A DNA stretch of 23,735 nt, taken from a virus. Below, in pieces: positions 15,132 to 22,153 of the stretch. The stretch's first letter is position 1. Every line of letters starts with the position of its first letter. Location of the stretch: positions 1 to 23,735 of the IMG/VR virus record IMGVR_UViG_3300033141_003686; one strand, given 5' to 3'. The position numbers were made by a program, and so were the translations under genes. The notes under the pieces were generated by a model. That model was not told the origin of the DNA, did no database searches, and saw only the letters and a program-made list of their open reading frames with translations.

Positions 15132-16136
15132 TTATGCCACAAATGCTCTATCTGTAGCCATCGGAATATAATAAGCTGTTCCATTTACATTAATTTTCAA
15201 AGTAGCGTCAAATACGATATTAGTACCGCTATCAAGAGTAATTGTACTTGAATCAAATAGACCATCACTTGTGTTTGCAACTCCATCAATATGGAATACA
15301 AAACCATGATCGTCTAATTCAGTTTTTGCTCCACCCCAAACTCCCATTTTTATAAATGCTACAATATGCCCATCGGAAAGTTCTGCATTTGTTGGAACAT
15401 TTATTTCTGCATCAAGGGCATAAAGTGCTCCACCAGGAGTAACCTTCCCAGGAACATTCATTTCTGCGCAAATCGCTGCCGCCATCCCTAGTCTTGCATC
15501 CCCCGAGGAACCAAAGTCTATACGGCCAACAATTGCGTTTATCCATGCACCAGTTTGTTTTGCTGTAGTAATATTTACTCTAAGTGCTTCTGCAATACCC
15601 GATCCTTCCATATCAGCAAGTATTGACAAATCAATATTTGCACATCTAATTGTACCGGTTACTGCAGCAGTTGAAGTGAGTAATTGAATAAGTGGATCAC
15701 TAGCAGCAATTTTATAAGGAACTGATACCGTTCCGAGTAAATATCCTCGTTGAACGGGATAATAATCTCGAAAAACAATATCACCTGTTGCGTCTCCAGA
15801 AGCAGCTGCTTTTTTCGCTTTTCCTACAAGTTTTCCACTTCCGTCATTTACATTTGTAAATTCATTTGTTGCTGAGAGCCAGAAAATAGCATCACCAGCT
15901 GCCCAAACTTCTCCAGATTTTTTAGTTACAGTTACAATTTCTGCTTGTATAATTGACGTAGCTTCTTGATTAGGAATATGTACTCCTGCTGCAGTTCTAA
16001 GACTATCGGTTATATAAAATCCAAGTGTTTCTGAAAATGTACCATGAGCTTCCATTTGCCCAGAGCTTTTAAGAGCTGCTGGTAGGACTCTTATTTCATG
16101 GTAAGTTTTAGACATTACTTCACATTCTTTTGCCAT
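15132..16136 (-). CDS. Capsid decoration/cement protein with DUF2190-like N-terminus (334 aa)
   Basis: Residues about 50-125 fit DUF2190 capsid-cement proteins: G-V-x-I, G-D-A-I-F-W, then N-V-N-D-G-S-G-K-L-V-G-K-A-K-K-A-A-A-S-G-D and D-I-V-F. DUF2190 proteins usually stop near 110-130 residues and stud the outside of the head. Here about 200 further residues follow, Gly/Ala-rich and beta-like (S-G-D-A-R-L-G-M-A-A-A-I-C-A-E-M-N-V-P-G, I-V-A-F-I-K-M-G-V-W-G-G), which may be a projecting head-fibre or surface-binding domain. The gene lies between scaffold and capsid, the usual cement-gene place. The first ATG lies one base after the TAG of the protease gene; M8 is a possible alternative start. 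Confidence 0.75.
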   Translation of the reverse strand: MAKECEVMSKTYHEIRVLPAALKSSGQMEAHGTFSETLGFYITDSLRTAAGVHIPNQEATSIIQAEIVTVTKKSGEVWAAGDAIFWLSATNEFTNVNDGSGKLVGKAKKAAASGDATGDIVFRDYYPVQRGYLLGTVSVPYKIAASDPLIQLLTSTAAVTGTIRCANIDLSILADMEGSGIAEALRVNITTAKQTGAWINAIVGRIDFGSSGDARLGMAAAICAEMNVPGKVTPGGALYALDAEINVPTNAELSDGHIVAFIKMGVWGGAKTELDDHGFVFHIDGVANTSDGLFDSSTITLDSGTNIVFDATLKINVNGTAYYIPMATDRAFVA

Positions 16137-16137
16137 A

Positions 16138-16626
16138 CTAATCTACCCCCAATTCTTTTAGTGCTTTTTCTGCCATAGTTTTATCTTCATCTTCTTCACT
16201 TTCATTACTTGTTTTTTTAGTATCAGTTAATACTTCTGCACCAAAAAGTTTAGCAGTTTCAGCGAATTCTTTTTTTGAATTTTCTATAAATTCTTTAATA
16301 CCATCATCATCAAGTTTTTCCAATAATTCTGGTTTAAATTGTTTTGTAATGAATTTCTTTTGTTTATCCGTAAGGTCTTCCATAAAAGTTTCAAGTTTTG
16401 CTGTAGCTTTAGTTATATCTAATTGTCGAATTGCTTCTTTACTTTTATTTTGAATATCAGCATTTTCTTTTTTCAATTTCTCATTTTCAATTTTTAATGT
16501 TTCATTATCAGTAAATATTTTGCTAAATGTCCTATCATTTTTTATTTCCTCTATATTATACAATTGGTGAGGGAAAATATTCATTTGACGAACTGCTGCT
16601 CTAACCTCTTCAAAAGTTAATGCCAT
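16138..16626 (-). CDS. Nested scaffold protein, internal in-frame start (162 aa)
   Basis: Codon 190 of the protease gene is an ATG at 16626-16624, preceded by GGAAGGAGAAAGAT. This is one of the best ribosome binding sites in the window. The product would begin M-A-L-T-F-E-E-V-R-A-A-V-R-Q-M and hold the coiled coil and acidic tail without the protease part. In lambda the scaffold Nu3 is made from an internal start in the C protease gene, and many phages share this design. It lets the cell make many scaffold copies and few protease copies. The frame was checked: 567 bases separate the two starts. Confidence 0.78.
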   Translation of the reverse strand: MALTFEEVRAAVRQMNIFPHQLYNIEEIKNDRTFSKIFTDNETLKIENEKLKKENADIQNKSKEAIRQLDITKATAKLETFMEDLTDKQKKFITKQFKPELLEKLDDDGIKEFIENSKKEFAETAKLFGAEVLTDTKKTSNESEEDEDKTMAEKALKELGVD

Positions 16627-17193
16627 ATCTTTCTCCTTCCTTCTCAGATTTTGCCCACTCTCGTTAAAACACTGAACTGTGCCTAATCTTAATGCTCCTG
16701 GAAAAGCAGGACTTTCTGTATCACTACTTGCAAGAGCAATTCCCGATATTTCATTTACATCCCCAACTATATTTTCATTATCTGTATAAACATCTGCTTC
16801 CATAGAACATATATCCATTTCCTTTACTTTTTCTTCATCCGGAAAATGGCCGATAATGATATGTGAAAGACGTCCACCAATTTCTTTTACAAAAGATGAA
16901 AGAACTTCTCCAACTGGAGTACGTCCTTCTTGTGCATTAGTTTCACCATGACCAAGAAAAAATTTTGTTCCTTCTTTAATCTTTTCCGCTATCCTCCGAA
17001 TTACCGCTCTCGGCCACTTCAGAACCTGATTTCCTTCCCCGAGAACTTTCGGACGACTCATTCCTTCGTGAGCTAATGTATACGCTTGAAGAATTCCTTT
17101 CCCTTTCAACTTTTTTAGTTTCTCTTCCGGAATCGCTTTTTTTAAGTCTTCGGGGTTTAGGTTTAGCTCCAAGGCTTGTATATATATTTTCAT
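16138..17193 (-). CDS. Prohead protease-scaffold fusion (351 aa)
   Basis: Residues 33-170 look like the herpes-assemblin/HK97-type prohead protease fold: G-I-L-Q-A-Y at the first strand, F-L-G-H-G-E-T-N (H82), R-T-P-V-G-E-V, S-H-I-I-I-G-H-F and D-I-C-S-M-E-A-D-V (S130). H82 and S130 are the likely catalytic pair. From M190 on the protein is a highly charged coiled coil (about 225-275) typical of scaffolds, ending with E-S-E-E-D-E-D-K. The protease would cleave scaffold and capsid during maturation in the prohead. An internal ATG with a strong ribosome site splits the two parts (separate entry), as in lambda C/Nu3. The gene start at 17193 lies inside the previous frame, which it overlaps by 218 nt. 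An AAAGGGGA site precedes it. Confidence 0.8.
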   Translation of the reverse strand: MKIYIQALELNLNPEDLKKAIPEEKLKKLKGKGILQAYTLAHEGMSRPKVLGEGNQVLKWPRAVIRRIAEKIKEGTKFFLGHGETNAQEGRTPVGEVLSSFVKEIGGRLSHIIIGHFPDEEKVKEMDICSMEADVYTDNENIVGDVNEISGIALASSDTESPAFPGALRLGTVQCFNESGQNLRRKEKDMALTFEEVRAAVRQMNIFPHQLYNIEEIKNDRTFSKIFTDNETLKIENEKLKKENADIQNKSKEAIRQLDITKATAKLETFMEDLTDKQKKFITKQFKPELLEKLDDDGIKEFIENSKKEFAETAKLFGAEVLTDTKKTSNESEEDEDKTMAEKALKELGVD

Positions 17194-17440
17194 TTGCCAT
17201 CCCCTTTAAAAACAAATCTTCAAGATATTGTGTTAGTAATGTTATTGTTTCACTATATTTTTCTTTTGGTATATTTATTGTAATCACTCCATTATGAGCA
17301 AATGGAGGATCATCCTTTTTTACTACATCTAAATAATTTATTTCAATTCTTACATTTTGTCCTAATTGAAAAATTTTTGCATATATTCGTTCTCCTTCAG
17401 GACTAGAAACTTTTAATGGACGTGCATAACTCGATACCAT
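16976..17440 (-). CDS. Unknown protein with long out-of-frame overlap onto the protease gene (154 aa)
   Basis: Residues 1-80 look like a normal compact protein (V-S-S-Y-A-R-P-L-K-V, Q-N-V-R-I-E-I-N-Y-L-D-V-V, A-H-N-G-V-I-T-I-N-I-P-K, then an amphipathic helix). From residue 81 the frame overlaps the protease start and becomes an odd Ser/Arg/Glu-rich tail (S-S-R-R-N-E-S-S-E-S-S-R-G-R-K-S), as expected when one frame shadows another. The overlap is 218 nt and the protease is in the +1 frame relative to this one. Its ATG overlaps the upstream TAA (TAATG). I do not recognise the family. Either the tail is a real overprinted segment, or a frameshift or sequence error joins the first 80 residues to the protease. 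Confidence 0.6.
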   Translation of the reverse strand: MVSSYARPLKVSSPEGERIYAKIFQLGQNVRIEINYLDVVKKDDPPFAHNGVITINIPKEKYSETITLLTQYLEDLFLKGMANENIYTSLGAKPKPRRLKKSDSGRETKKVERERNSSSVYISSRRNESSESSRGRKSGSEVAESGNSEDSGKD

Positions 17441-17610
17441 TATTTTACCTTTTTAAGTCTTTTGTTTTCTGCTTCAAGTTTTTTAATTTCAGCTAGCCAT
17501 TCACGTTTTTCTGTATCATCTTCTTTTTCAGGTTTAAGTAACGTTTTATATTTTTCAGGATTCTTTCTCATTAAATAATCGTCAACTGTTATTATCACAT
17601 TTTTAGGCAT
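17440..17610 (-). CDS. Small charged protein downstream of portal (56 aa)
   Basis: The frame starts at the ATG at 17610-17608, two bases after the portal TGA, with a GGAAGGAGA site. It encodes 56 residues ending in a lysine-rich helix (E-W-L-A-E-I-K-K-L-E-A-E-N-K-R-L-K-K-V-K). Its TAA overlaps the ATG of the next gene (TAATG). The C-terminal half is a predicted leucine-zipper-like coiled coil. The tight spacing and coupling on both sides argue that it is a real gene. The function is unknown; small coiled-coil proteins in this slot could help portal or scaffold assembly. Confidence 0.72.
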   Translation of the reverse strand: MPKNVIITVDDYLMRKNPEKYKTLLKPEKEDDTEKREWLAEIKKLEAENKRLKKVK

Positions 17611-17611
17611 A

Positions 17612-18943
17612 TCATTCTCCTTCCTCTAATTGTTGTTGGCCCGTATCCATAATTTTTTCTTTTTCTTTTTCTTCTTCATTTTCTAATGCTCTTTTCGTTT
17701 TTAAAGGATCAATTCCTGGAAGCATATTACGATAATCATCAATAGAAATTGCCTCATCCATATATGCAATTTGAAGTCCTTTTACTCTATTAAGGAATTC
17801 ACCAAAATTAATTAACGGGAGTCGAACTTCAAAATTATAATTCAATTTTGAAATATCTTCTCCTCCAGCATCAATGTACAATTCTTGCGCTTTTATAATC
17901 ATATTATAAAGTGAATTTTGCCAAAATTGACGTTCTAAAATTGTTGCATTTTTTATGAGTTCATATAATGTTTCTGCTGTTGACCTATTCGACATTAAAT
18001 CAACGTATCCTAACCAGTGAACGGGAACACCCGTTACAGAAGAAATAGTTTTTATTGATGCTACCATCTCGGATGTTAAATTTTCATGCGCTCCTGTTTT
18101 TGGTACTTTATATTCAAATTCAGCAGAACCAATAACTGCATCTCCAATTTTCCATTTCTTCTCATTAAGTTGAGATTTCAAAGACGTTGTTTCAGTTGCG
18201 GTTTTCGTTTTCCAAGTCGGTGTAATTCTTGCAAATATATGATTATTCCTTCTCATATCTTTAATAGCACGATCATAATTCTCCATATCCGTAAGAACTA
18301 CGCCGATTTTTGTACACGGCCCTTCTGTATTTCCATCATCTCCACCAGTTCGAATATAGATAAAATTCCGTAAATTTGCTGATTGCCACCCAAATTCTTT
18401 TTTAACTACAATATCAAGAACTTCGTCCTTTAATCGTGGATTTTTGAATACTGGTTTAAAAGGTTCTTTTATTGTATACGGAAACCTGATTATTTTTATA
18501 AAGAGCGATTTATCGAACCATTCAGAAGGTTCAAGAACAAATAATGCATGACCGGCCATTTCTGACCCTTTTACTGCATTAATGAAATTCGGTCCTTGTA
18601 AAAGATTACGAGCAAGAAGTGTTTCTATCCAATTTGAGGTTTGTTCATCTTCACAACTAATAGAAATACCTTCTCCCGCAATAAAAGCAGTTCGAAGATC
18701 AACAACCGCACGAACTTGCTGATTACCAAATGATGAAAGAGCATTATATTTTCGATAAGTTTCCGTCACTTGCGATTCATAAGTATTATAAACGTTAATT
18801 GTTCCTGGAACTGAGACATTAAATCGAACTCCAGTTAATAACGATTCAATCATAACATAGTTACTTGCTCCTTCAGTTCCTTGAATCGCTATTTCCCTTA
18901 TGAATCGTTTAGTTGGTTTTTTCTTACGTTTAAACCACGCCAT
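17612..18943 (-). CDS. Portal protein (443 aa)
   Basis: This is the gene expected after the terminase. The protein begins with a basic stretch (M-A-W-F-K-R-K-K-K-P-T-K-R-F). It has the portal wing and stem features: V-E-x-L/V-D-L-R-T-A-F-I-A-G-E-G-I, the helical clip region with W-I-E-T-L-L-A-R-N-L-L-Q, and the conserved segment I-S-S-V-T-G-V-P-V-H-W-L-G-Y-V-D-L followed by S-N-R-S-T-A-E-T-L-Y-E-L. That last segment recurs in portals of this branch. Twelve copies form the ring through which DNA is packaged and ejected. The acidic C-terminus is usual. The gene starts three bases after the previous gene ends. Confidence 0.88.
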   Translation of the reverse strand: MAWFKRKKKPTKRFIREIAIQGTEGASNYVMIESLLTGVRFNVSVPGTINVYNTYESQVTETYRKYNALSSFGNQQVRAVVDLRTAFIAGEGISISCEDEQTSNWIETLLARNLLQGPNFINAVKGSEMAGHALFVLEPSEWFDKSLFIKIIRFPYTIKEPFKPVFKNPRLKDEVLDIVVKKEFGWQSANLRNFIYIRTGGDDGNTEGPCTKIGVVLTDMENYDRAIKDMRRNNHIFARITPTWKTKTATETTSLKSQLNEKKWKIGDAVIGSAEFEYKVPKTGAHENLTSEMVASIKTISSVTGVPVHWLGYVDLMSNRSTAETLYELIKNATILERQFWQNSLYNMIIKAQELYIDAGGEDISKLNYNFEVRLPLINFGEFLNRVKGLQIAYMDEAISIDDYRNMLPGIDPLKTKRALENEEEKEKEKIMDTGQQQLEEGE

Positions 18944-18946
18944 AAC

Positions 18947-19303
18947 TTATTCGTCTACTTCTAATCCAAAAATATTTAAACTTGCTTGCAAAGATGCAGC
19001 ATCACTTATAGCTACTAAATCCCAACCAGATAACATTTCAACAGGCCAATTAGGAGAAAATGGAGATGATGGAAAAACTAATGTAGTTGCCCCAACTTTA
19101 ATTGCTCCAAAACAAGATAGTACTTCTTCATTATCATCCCTAATACAACCCTTAACGCTTCCAACTGCTCCACCATCAGTTTCTAGTATTGCGGAAATTA
19201 AATAAAATATTTTATTTTCTGGTACTGTATAGACAACAACTGTTTCATTCTCTGCCGTTGCTTGTAAAAGTATTTGTGTTCTTGGCCCATGAAATTCCAT
19301 CAT
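18947..19303 (-). CDS. Unknown small beta-rich protein between terminase and portal (118 aa)
   Basis: I do not recognise a named family. The protein is strand-rich with polar turns: T-V-V-V-Y-T-V-P-E-N-K-I-F-Y-L-I-S-A near the start and P-V-E-M-L-S-G-W-D-L-V-A-I-S-D near the end. That pattern is common in small virion beta-sandwich proteins, including fibre-tip and head-decoration types. It has no membrane helix and no metal ligands. It starts eight bases after terminase with a GGAG site and ends four bases before the portal gene, so it is co-expressed with packaging genes. A virion role is likely but not proven. Confidence 0.6.
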   Translation of the reverse strand: MMEFHGPRTQILLQATAENETVVVYTVPENKIFYLISAILETDGGAVGSVKGCIRDDNEEVLSCFGAIKVGATTLVFPSSPFSPNWPVEMLSGWDLVAISDAASLQASLNIFGLEVDE

Positions 19304-19310
19304 ATTCTCC

Positions 19311-20600
19311 TTACGAAAAGATATTATGAGTTAGAGTTTCTATTTTATCTGTCCCAAGTCGTATATTATAATATGTCAATACAAGAGCGTCAGCTCTATC
19401 AGGAGATTTATGGATCGCAGTTGAATGTTCTTTAAACTTGTCTTTTGATTCAATCTTCGTTACTTCATATCCTCGACGTCCAGACAAGTATTCATATTTT
19501 CGTTGAATAAGCTGATTACGAAGTTCTTCATCATTCGGAATATCCGCTTGTTCTGAAAGATCCCGAAATTGAAAATACATTTCTGTAACAGCATCTTGAT
19601 AGTGTTCCGTGTCAACCGGATTTCCACCAAAATTAATTCGATTTACTAACCACCCATCTTGTTCTAGGTAATCTGCAATACCTTTTCCTAAATCGCCATT
19701 ATCAATATTAATTAAAATATCTTTATATCCTGTAAATGCTTTTAAATGTCGAACGGTTGTCGGTTGATCTTGATATCTTGAAAAATACTTATCAATAATC
19801 TTTAAACCATGCCTTTTATAAAAAACTATTTCATCCCCCCCTTGATGAGCAATATCTGCTCCTACTGCTATATCTCCTTTTGGATCAAGGATAGTATTTG
19901 CAATTGCTATATCGACAAGTTCAGAAGGACAAACAAATAAATCGCCTGCTGCTCGAAGTTCACCTTCCCAAATATGACGTGCTTCTTCTTCATTTCTTCG
20001 ATAATCAGAATCTTTTTCCATTATCAAAGATTTAGTAAACCAAGGATTATCTTTCCAATTTAACCAGAGTACTTCTGCATTTGGATCTTTATTAAGAATA
20101 TAGTCAATATAAACTGCATCTGTTTCATAACGAGGATTAAAATCCCACCAAATTACTGAATTATTTTTACGTATTGTCGGACGAAAAATATTTATTGATC
20201 TTCGAGAAATAGATTGCGCTTCAGCAACCCAAGCAATATCCGCACCTTCAAGAGATTGAATTGTATCAGCATTATAATCTTGCAATCCGTGGAAAATAAA
20301 TTTTGTTCCATTCTGGCCTTCGATTTCAAATTTTCTAATACGATAAAATCCTTGAAGTTCTTTGTTTTTAATCGTATCATCTAAGAGTTTCTTAACACTA
20401 TGTTCGATTGATTTTTGAACTTCACGAACGCAAACAATAAATTTAGATTCAGCCATCCCTTGAGCAAGAAGAATTCTTGCAATACTCCAACTGGCGCCCT
20501 TCCCTCGACCTCCGACAATTATCCTATGACGTTTATCAGATTTGAGAAGTTGTTCATAAACTTTCCCTACAATTGGTAAATCAATTGTCTGGATCGGCAT
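19311..20600 (-). CDS. terL: Terminase large subunit, PBSX/Terminase_3-like (429 aa)
   Basis: This is the packaging motor and nuclease. The ATPase half has Walker A G-G-R-G-K-G-A-S-W (residues 30-38), Walker B-like A-D-I-A-W-V-A-E-A (120-128, catalytic E127) and a W-W-D-F-N-P coupling segment (151-156). The nuclease half has three acidic sites in the expected order: G-A-D-I-A-H (D249), I-N-I-D-N-G-D (D300) and S-P-D-R-A-D-A (D401/D404). The length is normal for the family. The ATG overlaps the small-subunit frame by 20 nt and has a GAGGGG site. The protein binds the small subunit and portal and cuts concatemeric DNA. Confidence 0.95.
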   Translation of the reverse strand: MPIQTIDLPIVGKVYEQLLKSDKRHRIIVGGRGKGASWSIARILLAQGMAESKFIVCVREVQKSIEHSVKKLLDDTIKNKELQGFYRIRKFEIEGQNGTKFIFHGLQDYNADTIQSLEGADIAWVAEAQSISRRSINIFRPTIRKNNSVIWWDFNPRYETDAVYIDYILNKDPNAEVLWLNWKDNPWFTKSLIMEKDSDYRRNEEEARHIWEGELRAAGDLFVCPSELVDIAIANTILDPKGDIAVGADIAHQGGDEIVFYKRHGLKIIDKYFSRYQDQPTTVRHLKAFTGYKDILINIDNGDLGKGIADYLEQDGWLVNRINFGGNPVDTEHYQDAVTEMYFQFRDLSEQADIPNDEELRNQLIQRKYEYLSGRRGYEVTKIESKDKFKEHSTAIHKSPDRADALVLTYYNIRLGTDKIETLTHNIFS

Positions 20601-20919
20601 CTGGAACTACCCCTCGAAGTACGACAGATTTAGGAATATCATCTTTCTCTATAATCTTATTTGTTTGAGAAAAATAATTCGGAAAACGACGCTCAAGCAA
20701 CCAAGTTGACATACGAGGATTAATATCTGAATGTGTCGCAATATTTGTTAAATGGCGACTAATAAAATTCGCGTCCATTTCTGCAATCATTCTTTTTATT
20801 GCAGGATCATTTTCGAGTCCTTCTATTTCCTCGAATTCGTATCCTGCAAGAATAGCTGCAGATTCTAACGGAACACCAATTTCAATTTGTTCGCGCAAAA
20901 TCCGGATATCCCCCATCAT
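20581..20919 (-). CDS. terS: Terminase small subunit (112 aa)
   Basis: The gene directly precedes the large subunit and overlaps it by 20 nt, the usual terS-terL pairing. Residues 5-30 (I-L-R-E-Q-I-E-I-G-V-P-L-E-S-A-A-I-L-A-G-Y) look like a small-terminase helix-turn-helix that binds the packaging site. The middle helices (M-I-A-E-M-D-A-N-F-I-S-R-H-L-T-N-I-A) would form the oligomer. At 112 residues it is slightly short for the family. The start is odd. The two ATGs at 20919 and 20916 have no ribosome site, and a promoter-like sequence ends only four bases upstream, so translation may be leaderless. A TTG a few codons in, after GGGGG, is an alternative. Confidence 0.8.
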   Translation of the reverse strand: MMGDIRILREQIEIGVPLESAAILAGYEFEEIEGLENDPAIKRMIAEMDANFISRHLTNIATHSDINPRMSTWLLERRFPNYFSQTNKIIEKDDIPKSVVLRGVVPDADPDN

Positions 20920-21296
20920 ATATATAGTATCGCATATACTGCAATTTGTAAACCCTAAAATGAATTTAGATATTCGAATTTATAAAACGATTTTGAACAA
21001 TATATCATACTGATATCTCCACAATAGATTAACGTAGCGCGACGTTCAACAAGAAGTTCATATAATTATATGAAAACCAAGATATCGTGTTGCCACGTTG
21101 GTTTATAGTGATATTCGATAAATCTTTGCTATATATGCATATATACCACTTATAGGACAATATTTTTCAAAACCCCTGTTTCCTCTGTGGCGGTCTGAAT
21201 TAAAATAATTGTTTATACTGTATAGACTTATAATATAGGGCTCGCAGTGAACACTGAGTAAACTCCTATTTGAAAAAAAGAAAAAAAAATTTCTTC
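20920..21296. promoter_or_regulatory. Palindrome- and repeat-rich gap next to terminase (candidate packaging/control site)
   Basis: This 377-bp stretch has no gene. It holds inverted repeats at 20926-20940 (AGTAT/ATACT), 21002-21016 (ATATCA/TGATAT) and 21031-21046 (AACGT/ACGTT). It also holds an 18-bp perfect palindrome at 21057-21074 and a 16-bp perfect palindrome at 21130-21145. One copy each of TGCCACGTTGG (21091) and TGTTTCCTCTGTGGCG (21177) recur inside the neighbouring NUMOD gene. Position beside terS is where cos or pac sites usually lie, so binding sites for the small terminase are a fair guess. An operator region for the divergent halves is the alternative. Confidence 0.5.
20924..20952 (-). 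promoter_or_regulatory. Putative sigma70 promoter for the terminase operon
   Basis: On the minus strand TTTACA (20952-20947), a 17-base spacer and TACTAT (20929-20924) match the -35/-10 layout. The -10 box ends four bases before the terminase ATG, so the transcript would begin about at the start codon. Confidence 0.5.
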
Positions 21297-21386
21297 TTAA
21301 TTTAGGTTTGGTGTTTCCTCTGTGGCGCCGGTTTTTAATTCATTATACTGTAATGAATTAGGGCCTGGACAGTCCTGCCACGTTGG
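21177..21386. repeat. Diverged direct repeat (TGTTTCCTCTGTGGCG blocks) spanning the NUMOD 3' end
   Basis: The 16-mer TGTTTCCTCTGTGGCG occurs at 21177-21192 and 21312-21327. TTATACTGTA follows at 21213-21222 and 21343-21352, and AGGGC at 21237 and 21360. Together they form an imperfect direct repeat of about 65 bp. The shorter TGCCACGTTGG at 21091-21101 recurs at 21376-21386. The right copy encodes the last residues of the NUMOD protein; the left copy lies past its stop. Confidence 0.7.
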
Positions 21387-21899
21387 ACGCGTTAGGCAGT
21401 TTTCGGCCAAGGTTTTACCGCTTGCGGGAATAAGAAAGTCTTTTACTACGGCGGGATCAAAATCTTTAGTGTAAATAATAAGAGCTTTATCGCTTGGATG
21501 ACGATTATATAAATATCGAACAACAAGTCTTTTATCTATCCCAATATATTTGGCTGCTTTAGAAGCAGTACTACATATTTTAAGAAAATTCCCTTTTTTA
21601 TCGAAAATAAAGAATTGCATTTTATGGGGGGATAATCGCGTAGAACGTTTAAATCGTTCTTCTTGTTTACGAATTTGTTCTTTTCTTTTTTTATCTATTT
21701 TTGCTTGTCGTGCGCCGAGGTCTATACAAGTAGTAACACGATACCCCCGAACAGAACGAGTTGGATTATTAAGAACTTGGGAAAAACATGACGAATGAAT
21801 ATTTAACGATTTAGCTGCTTCATGCATCGATTCAAATTCAAGTTTTTCGTTGGTTTCTTTATGAATAAGAGTAATCGGAATTGCTTGTTTATTATCCAC
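21297..21899 (-). CDS. NUMOD-type DNA-binding protein without nuclease domain (200 aa; GTG start)
   Basis: Residues 8-56 (I-T-L-I-H-K-E-T-N-E-K-L, M-H-E-A-A-K-S-L-N-I-H-S-S-C, R-G-Y-R-V) and 94-146 (F-I-F-D-K-K-G-N-F-L, A-S-K-A-A-K-Y-I-G-I-D-K-R) are two NUMOD1-like helix-turn-helix modules, joined by a lysine/arginine-rich linker (66-86). Such modules bind DNA in phage HNH and GIY-YIG homing endonucleases. No HNH, GIY-YIG or LAGLIDADG motif is seen, so it is either a free-standing regulator or the remnant of a homing enzyme. The last 25 residues (P-G-P-N-S-L-Q-Y-N-E-L-K-T-G-A-T-E-E-T) overlap a repeat and a hairpin and may be a recruited tail. The GTG start has no ribosome site and sits seven bases after a -10-like TACAAT. 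Confidence 0.65.
   Translation of the reverse strand: MDNKQAIPITLIHKETNEKLEFESMHEAAKSLNIHSSCFSQVLNNPTRSVRGYRVTTCIDLGARQAKIDKKRKEQIRKQEERFKRSTRLSPHKMQFFIFDKKGNFLKICSTASKAAKYIGIDKRLVVRYLYNRHPSDKALIIYTKDFDPAVVKDFLIPASGKTLAENCLTRPTWQDCPGPNSLQYNELKTGATEETPNLN
21336..21360. repeat. Hairpin (10-bp perfect arms) near the end of the NUMOD gene
   Basis: TAATTCATTA at 21336-21345 pairs with TAATGAATTA at 21351-21360 across five bases. It closely resembles the hairpin at 22154-22178 on the other side of the gene. No U-tract follows on the minus strand. Confidence 0.7.
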
Positions 21900-21906
21900 A
21901 ATAAGT

Positions 21907-21935
21907 ATTGTATCATAGTTTTTCCTCCCTGTATA
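21907..21935 (-). promoter_or_regulatory. Putative sigma70 promoter for the NUMOD gene
   Basis: On the minus strand TATACA (21935-21930), a 17-base spacer and TACAAT (21912-21907) lie seven bases before the GTG. This would again give a leaderless message. A GGGAGG between the boxes leads instead to an ATG at 21916 that opens a 37-codon frame overlapping the gene out of phase, so the true start is unsettled. Confidence 0.4.
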
Positions 21936-22072
21936 CCTCTAAAATAAATTTAGAAATTTTTATTTATAAATGAAAATTAGGCGTATCGTAACGTTTGTTA
22001 ACCCTTTTTGATTGTTGCATTTTTCCCCACTTTAGTGAGAAGAAGTTTCCCAAATTGTCGCTCTTTGACCCA

Positions 22073-22107
22073 TTTTTTTGCACTTTTTGAGCTTTTTGTC
22101 GCATTTT
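22073..22107. promoter_or_regulatory. Phased T-tracts, probably curved DNA
   Basis: T-runs at 22073-22079, 22084-22088, 22093-22097 and 22104-22107 have centres about 9-10 bases apart, matching the helical repeat. Such phasing bends DNA. The tracts lie in the control region between the two divergent transcription units. The wider stretch 21,990-22,140 is pyrimidine-rich on the plus strand and holds no gene. Confidence 0.45.
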
Positions 22108-22153
22108 GCCTCACTCGTCGTTTTTCTTTGAATCGTCTAATTCAAACTGTTGT

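Noticed and set aside
21270-21300. Terminator for the NUMOD gene at the A/T-run
   Set aside because: T-rich on the minus strand but no GC stem precedes it; too weak to call.
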